Assembly (NCBI GenBank): GCA_026390595.1
Contig: JAPLFQ010000016.1
Coordinates: 1-64,000, forward strand
Source: Ignavibacteriales bacterium
GTDB lineage: Bacteria; Bacteroidota; Ignavibacteria; UBA10030
Length of the DNA: 64,000 bases
Direction of reading: 5' to 3'
Below the pieces are notes generated by a model. It saw only the letters and a program-made list of their open reading frames with translations. It had not been told where the DNA came from and did no database searches. The position numbers and the translations under genes were made by a program. Below, piece by piece: positions 18,322-26,304 of the stretch. Numbering within the stretch: position 1 is the first letter of the stretch; every line of letters begins with the position of its first letter.

Positions 18322-19140
18322 GTGTCCCGAGTCAGGAAGCCCGCCGCAGCCGGATCGTTCTATGACGGAGATTCTGAAACACTGCGTGATCATGTCGATC
18401 GTCTGCTCGATCAGGCAGACGCGCCGGACGTGAAGGGGCCCATTCGGGGGTTGGTGTCACCGCACGCGGGATACATGTATTCGGGAATGGCTGCTGCCAC
18501 AGGGTACAAGGCATTGCGCGGTTCCAAATACGATGCCGTCCTGATGGTCGGCCCCAGCCACCGGGAATATTTTGATGGGGTCTCGGTCTATCCGGGGGAT
18601 GCCTATCGAACGCCGCTGGGTGATGTCCCTGTTCATCAGGAAATTCGCAAAGCGCTGGTGGAGGAGTCCCCGTACATCGAGGCTTCCGAAATTGGCCACC
18701 GGGGGGAACACAGCCTCGAAGTTCAGCTTCCATTTTTGCAGCGAGTGCTCGGTGACTTCTCCTTTGTACCTATGATTATCGGCAATCAGACGAAGGAGGT
18801 GTGTCCTGCACTGGGGGGTGCCATCGCTCGGGCGACCCGCGGCAAGAATGTATTGCTCGTTGCGAGCAGCGACCTTTCCCATTATCATCCTTACGCTGAT
18901 GCGGTCAGACTCGACCGCCGTGTCATAGATCAAGTTGAGGCTTTTGACGAGACGGCCCTGATGGCGCAGATAGTGGCCGAGCAAGTCGAAGCTTGCGGTG
19001 GAGGACCGGTGGTATCGGTCATGCGCGCATCCAAGCTCATGGGAGCCCGCCGGTCACAGATCCTCTTCTACTGCAATTCGGGGGACGTCACCGGAGACAA
19101 AACTGCTGTTGTCGGATATCTTTCCGCTGCATTTCTTTAG
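18322..19140 (+). CDS. amrB: AmmeMemoRadiSam system protein B (MEMO1 family)
   Basis: 272 residues. MEMO1 motifs: RKPAAAGSFYDGD at the start, LVSPHAGYMYSG, GPSHREYFDGVSVYPG, RGEHSLEVQLPFLQ, SSDLSHYHPYADA and EACGGGPV. The His and Cys positions match the metal-ligand set of the MEMO / extradiol dioxygenase-like fold. The start is GTG, with GGAGGAG seven bases upstream. Works with the AMMECR1 protein in an unknown redox or modification reaction (family inference). Confidence 0.9.
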   Translation: MSRVRKPAAAGSFYDGDSETLRDHVDRLLDQADAPDVKGPIRGLVSPHAGYMYSGMAAATGYKALRGSKYDAVLMVGPSHREYFDGVSVYPGDAYRTPLGDVPVHQEIRKALVEESPYIEASEIGHRGEHSLEVQLPFLQRVLGDFSFVPMIIGNQTKEVCPALGGAIARATRGKNVLLVASSDLSHYHPYADAVRLDRRVIDQVEAFDETALMAQIVAEQVEACGGGPVVSVMRASKLMGARRSQILFYCNSGDVTGDKTAVVGYLSAAFL

Positions 19141-19293
19141 ATCCGCTGGTTTTCACATCCTCCCTCGATCAAGAGATTTCTTTTCACTTCATAACGAGTA
19201 GTCCGGACATCCGGTAACCGGTACCGAAAAGACCCGTCTCCCTGAAGTAGCGACTCCTTGCGTCCGGCTGCACCTGCGGTCGTGTCTTCCCAG

Positions 19294-19324
19294 TTCCAAA
19301 AGAGCAGAAAATTCCTTATAATGA
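19294..19324 (+). promoter_or_regulatory. Possible promoter of the PHP phosphatase operon
   Basis: TTC (19294-19296), 20 bases, TATAATGA (19317-19324). The last base of the upstream element and the TT of the downstream one deviate from the pattern seen elsewhere. It also reads as a classical TTCCAA-17-TATAAT. Confidence 0.35.
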
Positions 19325-19381
19325 AGCAAGTTTATGGAGCATCGCTGGAAGTGTATAGAAAAGGATTATCGCAAACCCGGA

Positions 19382-20200
19382 ATGATAGTAGATTACCACA
19401 CTCATAACAGGCTCTGCAGACACGCTCAAGGAGATCTCGAAGAATACGTTCAGGCGGCAATTCGGCTTGGGTTGGATGAAGTAGCATGCTCCGATCATGC
19501 CCCATTGCCGGGTGATTACGATCCTCGCCACCGGATGACGCTGGAGGAATTTAATTCAGACTATACGCCTGTAGTATCGGCGCTGAAGGAGAAATACGGC
19601 GGCAAGATTCGAATCAAGTATGCAATCGAAGTTGACTACCTCGATTGGGCCGCTGAGTGGAATCAGAAGTTCATTGGGCAGAACGATTTCGACTTTGTCC
19701 TTGGTTCGGTTCATTTTATTGGACCCCGTGGACAGGAGAAGCCGCTCTTTGGTCCCGAGTACGGCAAACACGAGCTTGAATCGCTCTACGAAGGTTACTA
19801 TCAAACGATTGCTGACTCAGCGAAGTCCGGGATGTTCGATGTCATTTCTCATTGCGATATCGTAAAGAAGTTCGGCATCTTCTCCAGTAAACGGGTCGAC
19901 GATCTGGTCAGGGAAGCCATGACCCAGATCAGAAATGGGGGGCTTTGCATTGAGGTAAACACCTCAGGGTTACGAAAACCGGAAAAGGAAACCTATCCAA
20001 GCCAGAAGATTCTGGCGCTCGCAAGGGAATTGAAGATACCGCTCACGATTGGCTCAGATGCGCATACACCGGAGGATGTCGGACGGGATTTCGACATTGC
20101 AGTGGATCTTGTTCAGGCGTATGGTGGCGGCAGACTTTCGGTATTTGAAAAACGCCAACGAACCGAGGTGAACGTTTCGAGACTTCGTACGCACGCATAA
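19382..20200 (+). CDS. PHP-family histidinol-phosphatase
   Basis: 272 residues of the PHP metal-hydrolase fold: DYHTHNRLCRHAQG, CSDHAPLPGDY, IEVDYLDW, GSVHFIG, ISHCDIVKKFG and IGSDAHTPEDVG supply the metal-binding His, Asp and Glu residues. It most resembles HisK/HisJ-type histidinol-phosphatase, the penultimate step of histidine synthesis. No other his genes are nearby, so another phosphoester substrate is possible. The frame opens at 19334, but the start at 19382 (MIVDYHTHN) places the first motif where the family has it. The gene is followed after 22 bases by an enoyl-CoA hydratase gene. Confidence 0.82.
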   Translation: MIVDYHTHNRLCRHAQGDLEEYVQAAIRLGLDEVACSDHAPLPGDYDPRHRMTLEEFNSDYTPVVSALKEKYGGKIRIKYAIEVDYLDWAAEWNQKFIGQNDFDFVLGSVHFIGPRGQEKPLFGPEYGKHELESLYEGYYQTIADSAKSGMFDVISHCDIVKKFGIFSSKRVDDLVREAMTQIRNGGLCIEVNTSGLRKPEKETYPSQKILALARELKIPLTIGSDAHTPEDVGRDFDIAVDLVQAYGGGRLSVFEKRQRTEVNVSRLRTHA

Positions 20201-20222
20201 CGCCAGAAAACGAGGACAATCT

Positions 20223-21005
20223 ATGAGTTATCAGACGCTGATGGTTGAAAAACGGAACCGACTCGCGTTCGTTACCATCAATCGCCCGGAGAAGCTCAAT
20301 GCGCTCAATGCTCAGGCCAAGGATGAATTGAAATCGGCGTTCGAGGTCTTGAAGAACGATGCTGACATCGATGTAATTGTTCTGACCGGGGCCGGTGAGA
20401 AGAGTTTCGTAGCTGGAACCGACATTAAGGAACTGACTGAGCTCGACCGACAGTCGGGGAGATCATTTTCTGAGGGGGGGCAAGCCGTCTTCAATCTTAT
20501 TGAGAATCTGGGGAAACCTGTCATAGCGGCAGTGAACGGCTTTGCTCTGGGCGGCGGGATGGAGCTTGCACTGGCATGCCACATTCGCATTGCGTCAGAG
20601 AATGCCAAATTCGGTCAGCCCGAAGTGAACCTCGGCATCATCCCCGGATACGGCGGAACTCAGCGTTTGGCCCGACTGGCTGGAACAGGAAGAGCCCTCG
20701 AGATGATTCTCGGCGGAGACCATATCGACGCCCAGGAGGCTCTTCGCGTGGGACTCGTAAACAAAGTTGTTCCATCGGCGGAACTTCTGGCGACCGCGGA
20801 GGCCCTTGCGTTGAAGATTGCCGGGAAGGGTCAGCTAGCGATCAAGTTCGCTCTGCAGGCGGTGAACGCAACGACTGAGCTCCCGTTGTCGGCTGGTCAG
20901 GCGCTCGAAGCCGATCTTTTCGGCCAATGCTGTGCCTCAGAGGATTTCAAGGAGGGAACTCGCGCATTCCTGGAGAAGAGGAAGCCGGTGTTTAGAAACA
21001 AGTAG
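20223..21005 (+). CDS. Enoyl-CoA hydratase / isomerase family protein
   Basis: 260 residues of the crotonase fold. The oxyanion-hole and CoA loop are AGTDIKELTEL and NGFALGGGMELALACHIRIA. Both catalytic glutamates of true hydratases are present (the Glu in GGGMELALA and that in PEVNLGIIPGYGG). It probably hydrates trans-2-enoyl-CoA in fatty-acid or amino-acid degradation. It is close behind the PHP phosphatase gene but shares no obvious pathway with it. GAGG lies ten bases before the ATG. Confidence 0.9.
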   Translation: MSYQTLMVEKRNRLAFVTINRPEKLNALNAQAKDELKSAFEVLKNDADIDVIVLTGAGEKSFVAGTDIKELTELDRQSGRSFSEGGQAVFNLIENLGKPVIAAVNGFALGGGMELALACHIRIASENAKFGQPEVNLGIIPGYGGTQRLARLAGTGRALEMILGGDHIDAQEALRVGLVNKVVPSAELLATAEALALKIAGKGQLAIKFALQAVNATTELPLSAGQALEADLFGQCCASEDFKEGTRAFLEKRKPVFRNK

Positions 21006-21251
21006 GGGAGTAGTGAAGTAACAAAGTAATTGAGTCGTAGAGATTTGGAGCAGGAGATGTGAAACTCGAGACGCAAGAAGTGAAAAGCGAGACGTGAGAC
21101 GGATGCCAGAGATGGCAGCCAGAAGTTGGCAGACGGCTGGATCTTTCCCTGATCCTGTGGGCCTTCGCCCTTGAACTTCGAATCTGGAACGCGAAACCTG
21201 TGGTGAGCAAAGTCGAACCACTCTCAACCTAAAACTCAAAACCGAACTACC
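21006..21251. repeat. Decayed short-repeat intergenic region
   Basis: 246 bases with no gene. GTGAAACTCGAGACG (21059-21073) and GTGAAAAGCGAGACG (21080-21094) match at 13 of 15 positions with a 21-base period, and a third partial unit TGAGACG follows. A separate imperfect hairpin GTGGT...ACCAC (21200-21221), with the core TGAGCAAAGTCGAA, resembles short REP-like elements found scattered in environmental bacterial genomes. A small GGGC/GCCC hairpin lies near 21160-21172. No promoter of the common type was found for glyS. Confidence 0.45.
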
Positions 21252-22739
21252 ATGAACCAACCTAAAAGCGCGTTGAACGACCAATCGAAACTGATGGAGA
21301 AAATTGTTTCTCTGGCGAAACGGAGAGGCTTCGTATTTCAATCGAGCGAAATCTATGGCGGTCTCAATGGATGCTGGGACTACGGTCCGTTGGGAGTGGA
21401 AATGCTCAACAACCTGAAACAGCAATGGTGGAAGAGCATGACGTACCGCGATAACATCGAGGGGGTCGACGCGAGCATTCTGATGCATCCGCGTGTCTGG
21501 GAAGCATCCGGCCATGTCGAAAACTTTACTGATCCGATGGTCGATTGCAGGGGCTGCAAATCCCGCTATCGTCTCGATGTCCTTTTCGAGGACATGTCAG
21601 TCAAGCGCAAAAAGGAGGCCCTGCGGGAGATCGAGCCCGGGAAGTTTGACGGGCAGATCAAGGATGAGGTTGTGGTGGAGGAATTCGCAAAACGGGTGAC
21701 GACCGACGCCGATGCGGCGGTCATGGTGACGTTCCTTTCGTGCCCGAATTGCGGCAACAAGGGGACTTTCACCGACGCCCGTAAGTTCAACCTGATGTTC
21801 AAAACATTCGTGGGTCCGTTGGAGGATTCGTCCTCAGTCGTCTACCTGCGGCCGGAGACGGCGCAGGGCATTTTCGTGAACTTTCTGAATGTCCAGTCGG
21901 CGGGGCGGCTCAAAATTCCGTTCGGCATTGCCCAGATAGGGAAGGCATTCCGTAACGAGATCAATACGAAGAACTTCCTTTTCCGCACGCGTGAGTTCGA
22001 ACAGATGGAGATGCAGTTCTTCGTGAAGCCCGGCACGGACGTCGAGCAGTTTGAGTACTGGCGGTCCGAGAGAATGAAGTGGTTCATCGGACTTGGCATG
22101 AAACCGGAAAAGCTCCAATGGCATCAGCACCCCAAGGACAAACTTGCCCACTACGCCAAAGACGCGTACGACATCGAATTCCTCTTTCCGTTCGGTTGGG
22201 GGGAAATTGAAGGAGTGCACAATCGCACGGACTTCGATCTCTCCAGGCATGAGCAGTATTCCGGAAAAGGCCTCAAGTATTTCGATGAGGCGACGAAGGA
22301 GAAATTCACCCCGTATGTCATCGAAACTTCGGCCGGAGCGAGCCGGTCGTTCATGGCTTTCCTTGTGGATGCTTACAACGAAGAAGAAGTTCCATCGGCT
22401 GAGGGAGCAATGGAAACGCGGATCGTGCTGAAGCTTCACCCGAAACTGGCGCCGACAAAAGTCGCTGTGTTCCCGCTGGTGAATCGTGATGGGATGCCCG
22501 AGATGGCGGGAAACATCGAGTCCGATCTCAGGCAGCACTTCCGTGTCTTCTACGATGATAGCGGCGCGGTTGGTCGGCGCTATCGCAGGCAGGACGAAGC
22601 GGGGACGCCGTTCTGTGTCACGGTCGACTCGCAAAGCCTGCAGGATCAGACTGTGACCGTTCGCGAGCGGGATTCGATGAAACAGGAAAGAGTCGCAGCT
22701 GCCGGATTGCGTTCATACATAGCAGAGAGGCTAATGTAG
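21252..22739 (+). CDS. glyS: Glycine--tRNA ligase (single-chain type)
   Basis: 495 residues, the dimeric class II glycyl-tRNA synthetase. The N-terminus has [20 protein letters not shown] and [14 protein letters not shown]. Motif 2 is [20 protein letters not shown]; the active site contains [16 protein letters not shown], and the C-terminal anticodon-binding domain starts at [17 protein letters not shown]. An inserted CRGC...CPNC pair (near residues 100 and 165) may bind zinc. It charges tRNA-Gly. The next gene begins one base after its stop. Confidence 0.96.
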   Translation: MNQPKSALNDQSKLMEKIVSLAKRRGFVFQSSEIYGGLNGCWDYGPLGVEMLNNLKQQWWKSMTYRDNIEGVDASILMHPRVWEASGHVENFTDPMVDCRGCKSRYRLDVLFEDMSVKRKKEALREIEPGKFDGQIKDEVVVEEFAKRVTTDADAAVMVTFLSCPNCGNKGTFTDARKFNLMFKTFVGPLEDSSSVVYLRPETAQGIFVNFLNVQSAGRLKIPFGIAQIGKAFRNEINTKNFLFRTREFEQMEMQFFVKPGTDVEQFEYWRSERMKWFIGLGMKPEKLQWHQHPKDKLAHYAKDAYDIEFLFPFGWGEIEGVHNRTDFDLSRHEQYSGKGLKYFDEATKEKFTPYVIETSAGASRSFMAFLVDAYNEEEVPSAEGAMETRIVLKLHPKLAPTKVAVFPLVNRDGMPEMAGNIESDLRQHFRVFYDDSGAVGRRYRRQDEAGTPFCVTVDSQSLQDQTVTVRERDSMKQERVAAAGLRSYIAERLM

Positions 22740-22740
22740 C

Positions 22741-23943
22741 TTGCTTCCCCGAAGGAACCCCAGCCAAAACTGTGCATTGTTACTGAAAGCACGGCGATAC
22801 CAACTGCTGCTCCTGGTTTCGCTGGTCTTCGCGTCAGCGAAGGGTCAGTGGATTGAAGACCCCGCTATCGATGCCAGAGTTCAGCGCGGGATCGGCCATA
22901 TTTACAGTATCGAGTTTGAAAAAGCGGACAAGGAATTTGCGGAGGTTGTCCGGCTCGCACCAGAGCATCCGGCAGGGTACTTTTTTCATGCGATGACGGA
23001 GTGGTGGCGTATCCTCAGCAACTTCGACGATGAATCGCGGGATGGTGCTTTCTTGGCGATGTTGGACAAGGTAGTGGAGATGTGCGAGAAGCGTCTTGAC
23101 GCGAACGAGAATGATGTGACGGCGCTGTTCTTCAAAGGGGGTGCAGCAGGGTTCAAAGGAAGGCTCAGGTCAAACAGGGGCGCATGGCTGCTGGCAGCGA
23201 AAGATGGTCTCGTGGCGCTGCCGTCGATTAGAAGAGCGAACAAACTTGAGCCGGCAAATTATGATGTCTTGCTGGGCATGGGAATGTACAACTATTATGC
23301 GGATGTTGTCCCGAGCCAGTATCCGGTTGTGAAACCTTTGATGCTGTTCCTGCCGGGCGGAGATAAAAAGAAAGGGTTGGAACAGCTGGAGCTCGCCGCC
23401 ACCAAGGCGCGCTACGCGAAGGTCGAGGCAATGTACTTCCTGCTTCAGACCTACTTTTCGTACGAGAAGCAATACGTCAGGGCGCTTGAACTCGCGCGTG
23501 AACTCCACAGCAAGTATCCGAACAATCCGCTCTTTCACAGGATGTATGGCCGCTGCTACGTCAGTCTTGGATACTGGGCAGAGGCATTTCAGGTCTTCAA
23601 CGAAGTTGAGGTGCGGTTCCGGAAGCATCAGGTGGGATATGATGATTTCGACGCCAGGGAGGCGTACTACTACACTGGCCGCCATTATTTCCTCGCGGGT
23701 CGTTTGGACGATGCGTTGAAGGACCTGTATCGCTGTGATGAGATTTCAGTGAAGATCGACAAGCACGTATCGTCAGGCTTTATGTCCATGGCGAACCTGA
23801 CTATCGGCATGATCTTCGACCTGCAGAAGAAACGCGGGTCAGCACTTGCACAGTATCAGAAGGTGTTGAACATGAAGGAATACGAGAACACCTACAAAGA
23901 GGCTCGTCGTTTCATGGACAAGCCATATTCGAGGGCTCAATGA
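22741..23943 (+). CDS. Exported TPR-type protein of unknown function
   Basis: 400 residues. A hydrophobic leader (YQLLLLVSLVFASAKGQ) suggests export. The remainder has loose tetratricopeptide helices (YSIEFEKADKEFAEVVRLAP, AREYYTG-type helices near 300) around a conserved core containing GMYNYYADVVPSQYP and FLPGGDKKKGLEQLELA. I know this core from uncharacterised bacterial TPR proteins only. The chosen start is a TTG at 22741, one base after glyS; a TTG about 40 bases further in would still keep the leader. It overlaps the ZIP transporter start by 4 bases. Confidence 0.75.
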   Translation: MLPRRNPSQNCALLLKARRYQLLLLVSLVFASAKGQWIEDPAIDARVQRGIGHIYSIEFEKADKEFAEVVRLAPEHPAGYFFHAMTEWWRILSNFDDESRDGAFLAMLDKVVEMCEKRLDANENDVTALFFKGGAAGFKGRLRSNRGAWLLAAKDGLVALPSIRRANKLEPANYDVLLGMGMYNYYADVVPSQYPVVKPLMLFLPGGDKKKGLEQLELAATKARYAKVEAMYFLLQTYFSYEKQYVRALELARELHSKYPNNPLFHRMYGRCYVSLGYWAEAFQVFNEVEVRFRKHQVGYDDFDAREAYYYTGRHYFLAGRLDDALKDLYRCDEISVKIDKHVSSGFMSMANLTIGMIFDLQKKRGSALAQYQKVLNMKEYENTYKEARRFMDKPYSRAQ

Positions 23944-24686
23944 TCGTTCGGACATTCCTTTTTGGTCTCGCCGCTGCGCTGGCAGAAATCCTCGGCGGCA
24001 GCATCATCTATCTGAAGAAGACATGGCCGCGGCGCGTTCAGGAAACACTCCTGGCGTTGGGGGCGGGGTTTATCCTGGCGTTGGTATTTTTGAAACTGGT
24101 CCCCGCAAGCATTCATGCGATTGGGGACAAGGCGATGGTGTTCTGCGTATTGGGCTTCGCTACGATTCACTTCTTCGAACACACGATCGTCGGGCACCTC
24201 CATTTCGGGGAAGAGACGCACGGCGACGTCATGGTATCAAAGACCGCTAGCCTCTCTGCATTTAGCGGGTTGTTCGTCCACGCGTTCTTTGACGGATTCA
24301 CGATCGCAATCGGTCAGCAGTTCGACCCCATGCTGGGTATCCTGATATTCCTCGCAGTTCTTCTCCACAAATTTCCGGAAGGACTCACGATCGGCTCAAT
24401 CGTCGTTGCGGCTGGATATTCGCGGAAGGCGGTGATGATGTCCACGGTTGGACTGGCCGGGGCGACCATGCTGGGGGTGTGCACGCTGTTTGTGTTTCAG
24501 AGCATCGGTGCAGAAGCTATCGGTGTGGGGTTTGCGTTCTCCGCCGGTATTGCGGTGTATGTAGGTGCGAGCGACCTCATACCGGAGATCAATAAGTCGA
24601 AAGATCGCATCCCGCCGCTCGTGGTGTTCGCGGGGATGATCCTTTTCTATCTGAGCGATGGAATGCTGGAAAGTCTGACCCGATAA
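23940..24686 (+). CDS. ZIP-family divalent metal transporter
   Basis: 248 residues with about eight membrane segments. The ZIP metal-binding signature is present as HAFFDGFTIAIG (helix 4) and LHKFPEGLTIGS (helix 5). A His-rich loop (HFFEHTIVGHLHFGEETHGD) separates helices 3 and 4. ZIP proteins bring zinc, iron or manganese into the cytoplasm; the actual metal cannot be read from sequence. Its start overlaps the stop of the TPR gene (ATGA), making a glyS-TPR-ZIP operon. It converges with the porQ-like gene 21 bases downstream and has no clear terminator. Confidence 0.9.
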   Translation: MIVRTFLFGLAAALAEILGGSIIYLKKTWPRRVQETLLALGAGFILALVFLKLVPASIHAIGDKAMVFCVLGFATIHFFEHTIVGHLHFGEETHGDVMVSKTASLSAFSGLFVHAFFDGFTIAIGQQFDPMLGILIFLAVLLHKFPEGLTIGSIVVAAGYSRKAVMMSTVGLAGATMLGVCTLFVFQSIGAEAIGVGFAFSAGIAVYVGASDLIPEINKSKDRIPPLVVFAGMILFYLSDGMLESLTR

Positions 24687-24707
24687 GGGAAGCGGGGAGC
24701 GAAGTCC

Positions 24708-25646
24708 CTAGAGGCCCATACCGACAGAGACCCGGTGCAGACCGCCGATCTTGCCGTATGAGTTGAACGCGTAGTCGATCACATACTCGCCAAGCAGAAT
24801 CCCGCCGCCGAGCGAAATGCCAGCAAGCCCGGCGCTAGTGCCGAGTTTCAGGTCTTTCCGCTGTTGATTGTTATAGCCAACCCGAAGTCTGACCGACTCA
24901 CTCATCAACAGTTCTGCCCCGAAGGAAAACGAACTCAGATGATCCAGCGCTTTTTCCTGCTTGTCCATGATATGGTGGAAATCGAGATTCAGCAACACGG
25001 GCAGATGCTCCGGCCGTTTGGTGATGCCGATCTTTACGTCGAGTGGGAGGGACTCCTTGGTGCCGTTGTAGGATTGCAGCTGAGTACCGAGCGTCAAAAC
25101 ACTCGCGCCTATGGTGATGTTTTGTGATGGAACCTGGTACAGGATGCCTGCGTCGATGGCAATTCCGGACGATTTGAACTCGCCGATCGATGAGTAGATG
25201 AGTTTCAGGCTCATTCCCACGCTTGTTACGTCGTCTATCGAGCGGCCGATGCCCATAATCAATGCTATGTCACGGGCACTGAATGTCCCCAGCGAATTCA
25301 TCGATTCATCGGTCTGGTTGAAGGATCCATAGTCGACATAGATGATTCCGCCTCCGACAGTACCAACTCCATCGACGGAACGGGCATACGAAAGGTACCC
25401 GCTATTGACATCGAGCAGATGCTTCAGGAATCCGGCGGAGCCACGGGGTTGCGTAAGGGTTGTGAGAGCGCCCGGGTTATAGAAAATCAGGTTGGGATCA
25501 TTGGTCATCGACGCGAAGCTGCCATTCAACCCGGCTGCGCGCGCCCCGACTTCGTTACGAAGGAAACTGAATGTGCCTTTGTCCTGAGCAAGAGACGCCA
25601 TTCCGCACAGGCCAAGAAGAAAAATCAATTTGGTCAATTGTCTCAT
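24708..25646 (-). CDS. porQ: PorV/PorQ family outer-membrane protein
   Basis: 312 residues with a signal peptide (LTKLIFLLGLCGMASLAQ). The pattern FSFLRNEVGARAAGLNGSFA, NDPNLIFYNPGALTTL and GIIYVDYGSF is that of the PorV/PorQ family. These are FadL-like outer-membrane barrels linked to type IX secretion in Bacteroidota. Whether this cell has the whole secretion system cannot be told here; no other por or gld gene is in the window. The ATG is only five bases downstream of a promoter -7 element and has no ribosome-binding site, which suggests a leaderless mRNA. Confidence 0.85.
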   Translation of the reverse strand: MRQLTKLIFLLGLCGMASLAQDKGTFSFLRNEVGARAAGLNGSFASMTNDPNLIFYNPGALTTLTQPRGSAGFLKHLLDVNSGYLSYARSVDGVGTVGGGIIYVDYGSFNQTDESMNSLGTFSARDIALIMGIGRSIDDVTSVGMSLKLIYSSIGEFKSSGIAIDAGILYQVPSQNITIGASVLTLGTQLQSYNGTKESLPLDVKIGITKRPEHLPVLLNLDFHHIMDKQEKALDHLSSFSFGAELLMSESVRLRVGYNNQQRKDLKLGTSAGLAGISLGGGILLGEYVIDYAFNSYGKIGGLHRVSVGMGL

Positions 25647-25651
25647 CTAGA

Positions 25652-25682
25652 CCAATCTACCCAAATCCGAACATAATTTCAA
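25652..25682 (-). promoter_or_regulatory. Promoter of the porQ-like gene, very close to its start
   Basis: Minus strand TTG (25682-25680), 20 bases, TAGATTGG (25659-25652). The start codon begins at 25646, so transcription would begin at or near the A of ATG. Confidence 0.5.
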
Positions 25683-25736
25683 GGATTCGGCATTCCTTCG
25701 AATGATCGCAGCCGGTCTTTCTGAGCAAGAATGCCG

Positions 25737-25767
25737 TTGCAAGTGTGACCAAAAAAGGCTACCTTAT
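25737..25767 (+). promoter_or_regulatory. Promoter of rpmE
   Basis: TTG (25737-25739), 20 bases, TACCTTAT (25760-25767), 33 bases before the rpmE ATG. Spacing is identical to the other promoters. Confidence 0.5.
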
Positions 25768-25800
25768 AAAGCAAATGAGAAAGAAAACTTGGAGAGTTCG

Positions 25801-26046
25801 ATGAAGCCCGGAATACACCCTGACTACAAAAAAGCAATCGTAACCTGCGTCTGTGGCAACACATTCGAGACGCGCTCGACGGCTGGAAATCTGCACGTTG
25901 AAATCTGCTCGGCCTGCCATCCGTTTTTTACGGGTAAGCAGAAGCTGGTTGACTCCGCTGGTCGAGTCGAAAGGTTCAACAGGAAATACGGAAAGAAGAC
26001 TGCTGCCCCGGCGTCTGAGCCGGCAGAAGCAGCTCCTTCTGCGTGA
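25801..26046 (+). CDS. rpmE: 50S ribosomal protein L31
   Basis: 81 residues. [20 protein letters not shown] starts the L31 fold. The zinc-ligand form (C+) is present: CVCG near residue 16 and CSACHPFF near 36. A short Ala/Pro/Glu tail ([12 protein letters not shown]) extends beyond the usual end. The longer open frame upstream is ignored because GGAG is correctly placed before the ATG at 25801. It is a single gene flanked by its own promoter and terminator. Confidence 0.95.
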   Translation: MKPGIHPDYKKAIVTCVCGNTFETRSTAGNLHVEICSACHPFFTGKQKLVDSAGRVERFNRKYGKKTAAPASEPAEAAPSA

Positions 26047-26074
26047 GTTACATTCGTTTTTCGACATTGAGCAT

Positions 26075-26114
26075 GCGGAATGCAATCGGCAGTTGCATTC
26101 CGCGTTTTCTTTTT
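26075..26114 (+). terminator. Rho-independent terminator of rpmE
   Basis: GCGGAATGCAA (26075-26085) pairs perfectly with TTGCATTCCGC (26093-26103) over a 7-base loop, followed by GTTTTCTTTTT. Confidence 0.9.
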
Positions 26115-26243
26115 AGAGTCATCTGAAGAATCCTCACGCGTTGCTCCCTGAGAACGCACTACGTCTGTTCTGCCGAATTTCGAATCCCCTTTGACGCAGC
26201 GCTCATGGAGGTGGGTGGCGCTCAACCGACAAGGCCATAGCCG

Positions 26244-26264
26244 GATTATCCGAATGAGATAATC
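26244..26264. promoter_or_regulatory. Possible operator: perfect inverted repeat before rsmB
   Basis: GATTATC (26244-26250), seven bases, GATAATC (26258-26264). It lies 41 bases before the rsmB ATG in a gap of about 190 bases. No T-tract follows, so it is not a terminator. A dimeric repressor site is one reading; chance is another. Confidence 0.25.
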
Positions 26265-26304
26265 GCTCTCTGATGACACGACTTCAAAAGGCTCTGCAAC
26301 GACG

